NCBI GenBank assembly: GCA_963924555.1
Contig: OZ004581.1
Span: 5,371,338 to 5,435,337, forward strand
DNA: 64,000 nt
Direction: 5' to 3'
DNA from: Crambe crambe
Lineage: Eukaryota; Porifera; Demospongiae; Poecilosclerida; Crambeidae
How positions within the stretch are numbered: position 1 is the first letter of the stretch; each line of letters opens with the position of its first letter. The notes under the pieces are model-generated. The model saw only the letters and a list, made by a program, of their open reading frames with translations. It was not told the DNA's origin and did no database searches. Below are positions 63,285-64,000 of the stretch, piece after piece. A program made the position numbers and the translations under genes.

Positions 63285-64000
63285 AATGACTACAAAGAGA
63301 GCGGTGACGTATGATGAAGTTTATCAGTACTTGAGTAAGGCTGACTCGAAATACGCTGCTAACTGTTCAGAAAGCAGGAGGAGAGCTATAAGAAAATTTT
63401 CTAAGAATGTTGTACTGGTAGATGGAGTTCTCCATTATGATGAGAGGAAGTGGATCTCTGATTCTAAGCTTCAGCAACAAATATTGAAATCAATCCACAG
63501 TGATTCTAGTGGCGGGTGTCACTTTGGGAGAGATAAAACGAGAGAGAAAATAGCCAAGAGATACTACTGGCATGGAATGTATGATGATATTGATTTGTTT
63601 GTTAAAACCTGCATCGATTGTCAGAAAGTAGCTATGGCAGCATCTTTAATATTATAAAGCAAAAAACTATGGTTATAATTTTTTCTCAGGCTAATCCTAA
63701 ATTCATGAAATCATTTTCCACTTTGAAGCCAATTCCTATCTCGAGTACTTGGGATAGAATTGGGATTGATCTAATTGGCCCGCTTCCTGCTACAAGGAAA
63801 GGAAATAAGTCAGTTGTAATACAGCAATAGCTAGCTGTATGTTAGCCGCAGATTATCATGTGGTTTTGTGCCTGTTTTTTCCTGAACATAATTATTATGT
63901 AGCTATGCATGTCCTTACTTGTTAGAATGTGCATGCATGCTAACTTTTATATTTTGTTTCAGATATTATCATCACATGTATTGATTATTATTCCAAATGG
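63285..64000 (+). pseudogene. Integrase zinc-binding domain and core start (runs off window)
   Basis: The frame from 63285 encodes VTYDEVYQYLSKADSKY, then ILKSIHSDSSGGCHFGRDKT, REKIAKRYYWHGMYDDID and TCIDCQK: the H2C2 zinc-binding domain of Gypsy/Ginger-type integrases. A frameshift near 63650 follows, then STWDRIGIDLIGPLPATRKG (first catalytic Asp region), a gap of about 130 bp with an acceptor-like TTTTGTTTCAG at 63961, and IIITCIDYYSKW at the window edge. Whether the gap is an intron or an insertion is undecided. It is the second integrase copy in tandem and belongs to the same broad family as the fragments at 60.9-62.1 kb. Confidence 0.75.

Noticed and set aside
62477-63657. Long open frames of up to 318 residues on both strands
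   Set aside because: They arise from a 60-bp minisatellite whose length is a multiple of three. Only the part after 63285 has real protein similarity.
1-64000. Search for tRNA and rRNA genes
   Set aside because: No cloverleaf with recognisable A and B boxes and no rRNA core was seen by eye. A tRNA scan would be needed to be sure.

Overview
The window looks like nuclear DNA of an early-branching animal, most likely a demosponge. The sequence shows short phase-matched introns (56-750 nt), Death-domain and MTAN/nucleoside-phosphorylase genes, TAGCTAGC-rich spacers and a dense crowd of hairpin (foldback) repeats. The sponge call is inference from style; no ribosomal or mitochondrial marker is present. 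Most long open frames are accidental or repeat-borne.

Layout. 1-6 kb: spacer, small MITEs and a hAT transposase relic. 6-10 kb: a decayed minus-strand gene of the PIN-like plus CXC family, split by a TA-targeting TIR element, which is itself split by a second TIR element carrying another PIN-like/CXC gene; a 562-bp inversion then scrambled the locus. 10-15 kb: a block shared with 55-57 kb, ending in an MTAN-domain gene (minus). 15.7-28 kb: foldbacks and five tandem cassettes, each pairing a GC-box/YY1-like promoter motif with a long hairpin or a 230-bp satellite. 30-34 kb: non-LTR reverse transcriptase and pogo-type transposase relics. 38-43 kb: a six-exon gene (minus) for a 249-residue protein with two Death domains. 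43-45 kb: a Merlin transposon inside another TIR element. 51-57 kb: Death-domain and MTAN exons, some broken. 58.9-60.6 kb: a near-identical copy of 20.6-22.3 kb. 60.9-64 kb: Ty3/Gypsy-type integrase fragments and a 60-bp minisatellite.

How the parts relate. Only a few host genes look functional: the double Death-domain gene, the MTAN gene and possibly a small two-exon Death-domain gene. All lie on the minus strand and nearly all their introns are phase 1, which suits exon shuffling; Death-domain and MTAN proteins are plausible innate-immune or cell-death signalling components. The rest is layered transposon history. Insertions at 6-10, 24-25, 27-28 and 43-45 kb can be undone on paper because empty or paralogous sites exist in the same window. 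The motif GTAGGGAT / ATCCCTAC recurs at module edges of most hairpin families.
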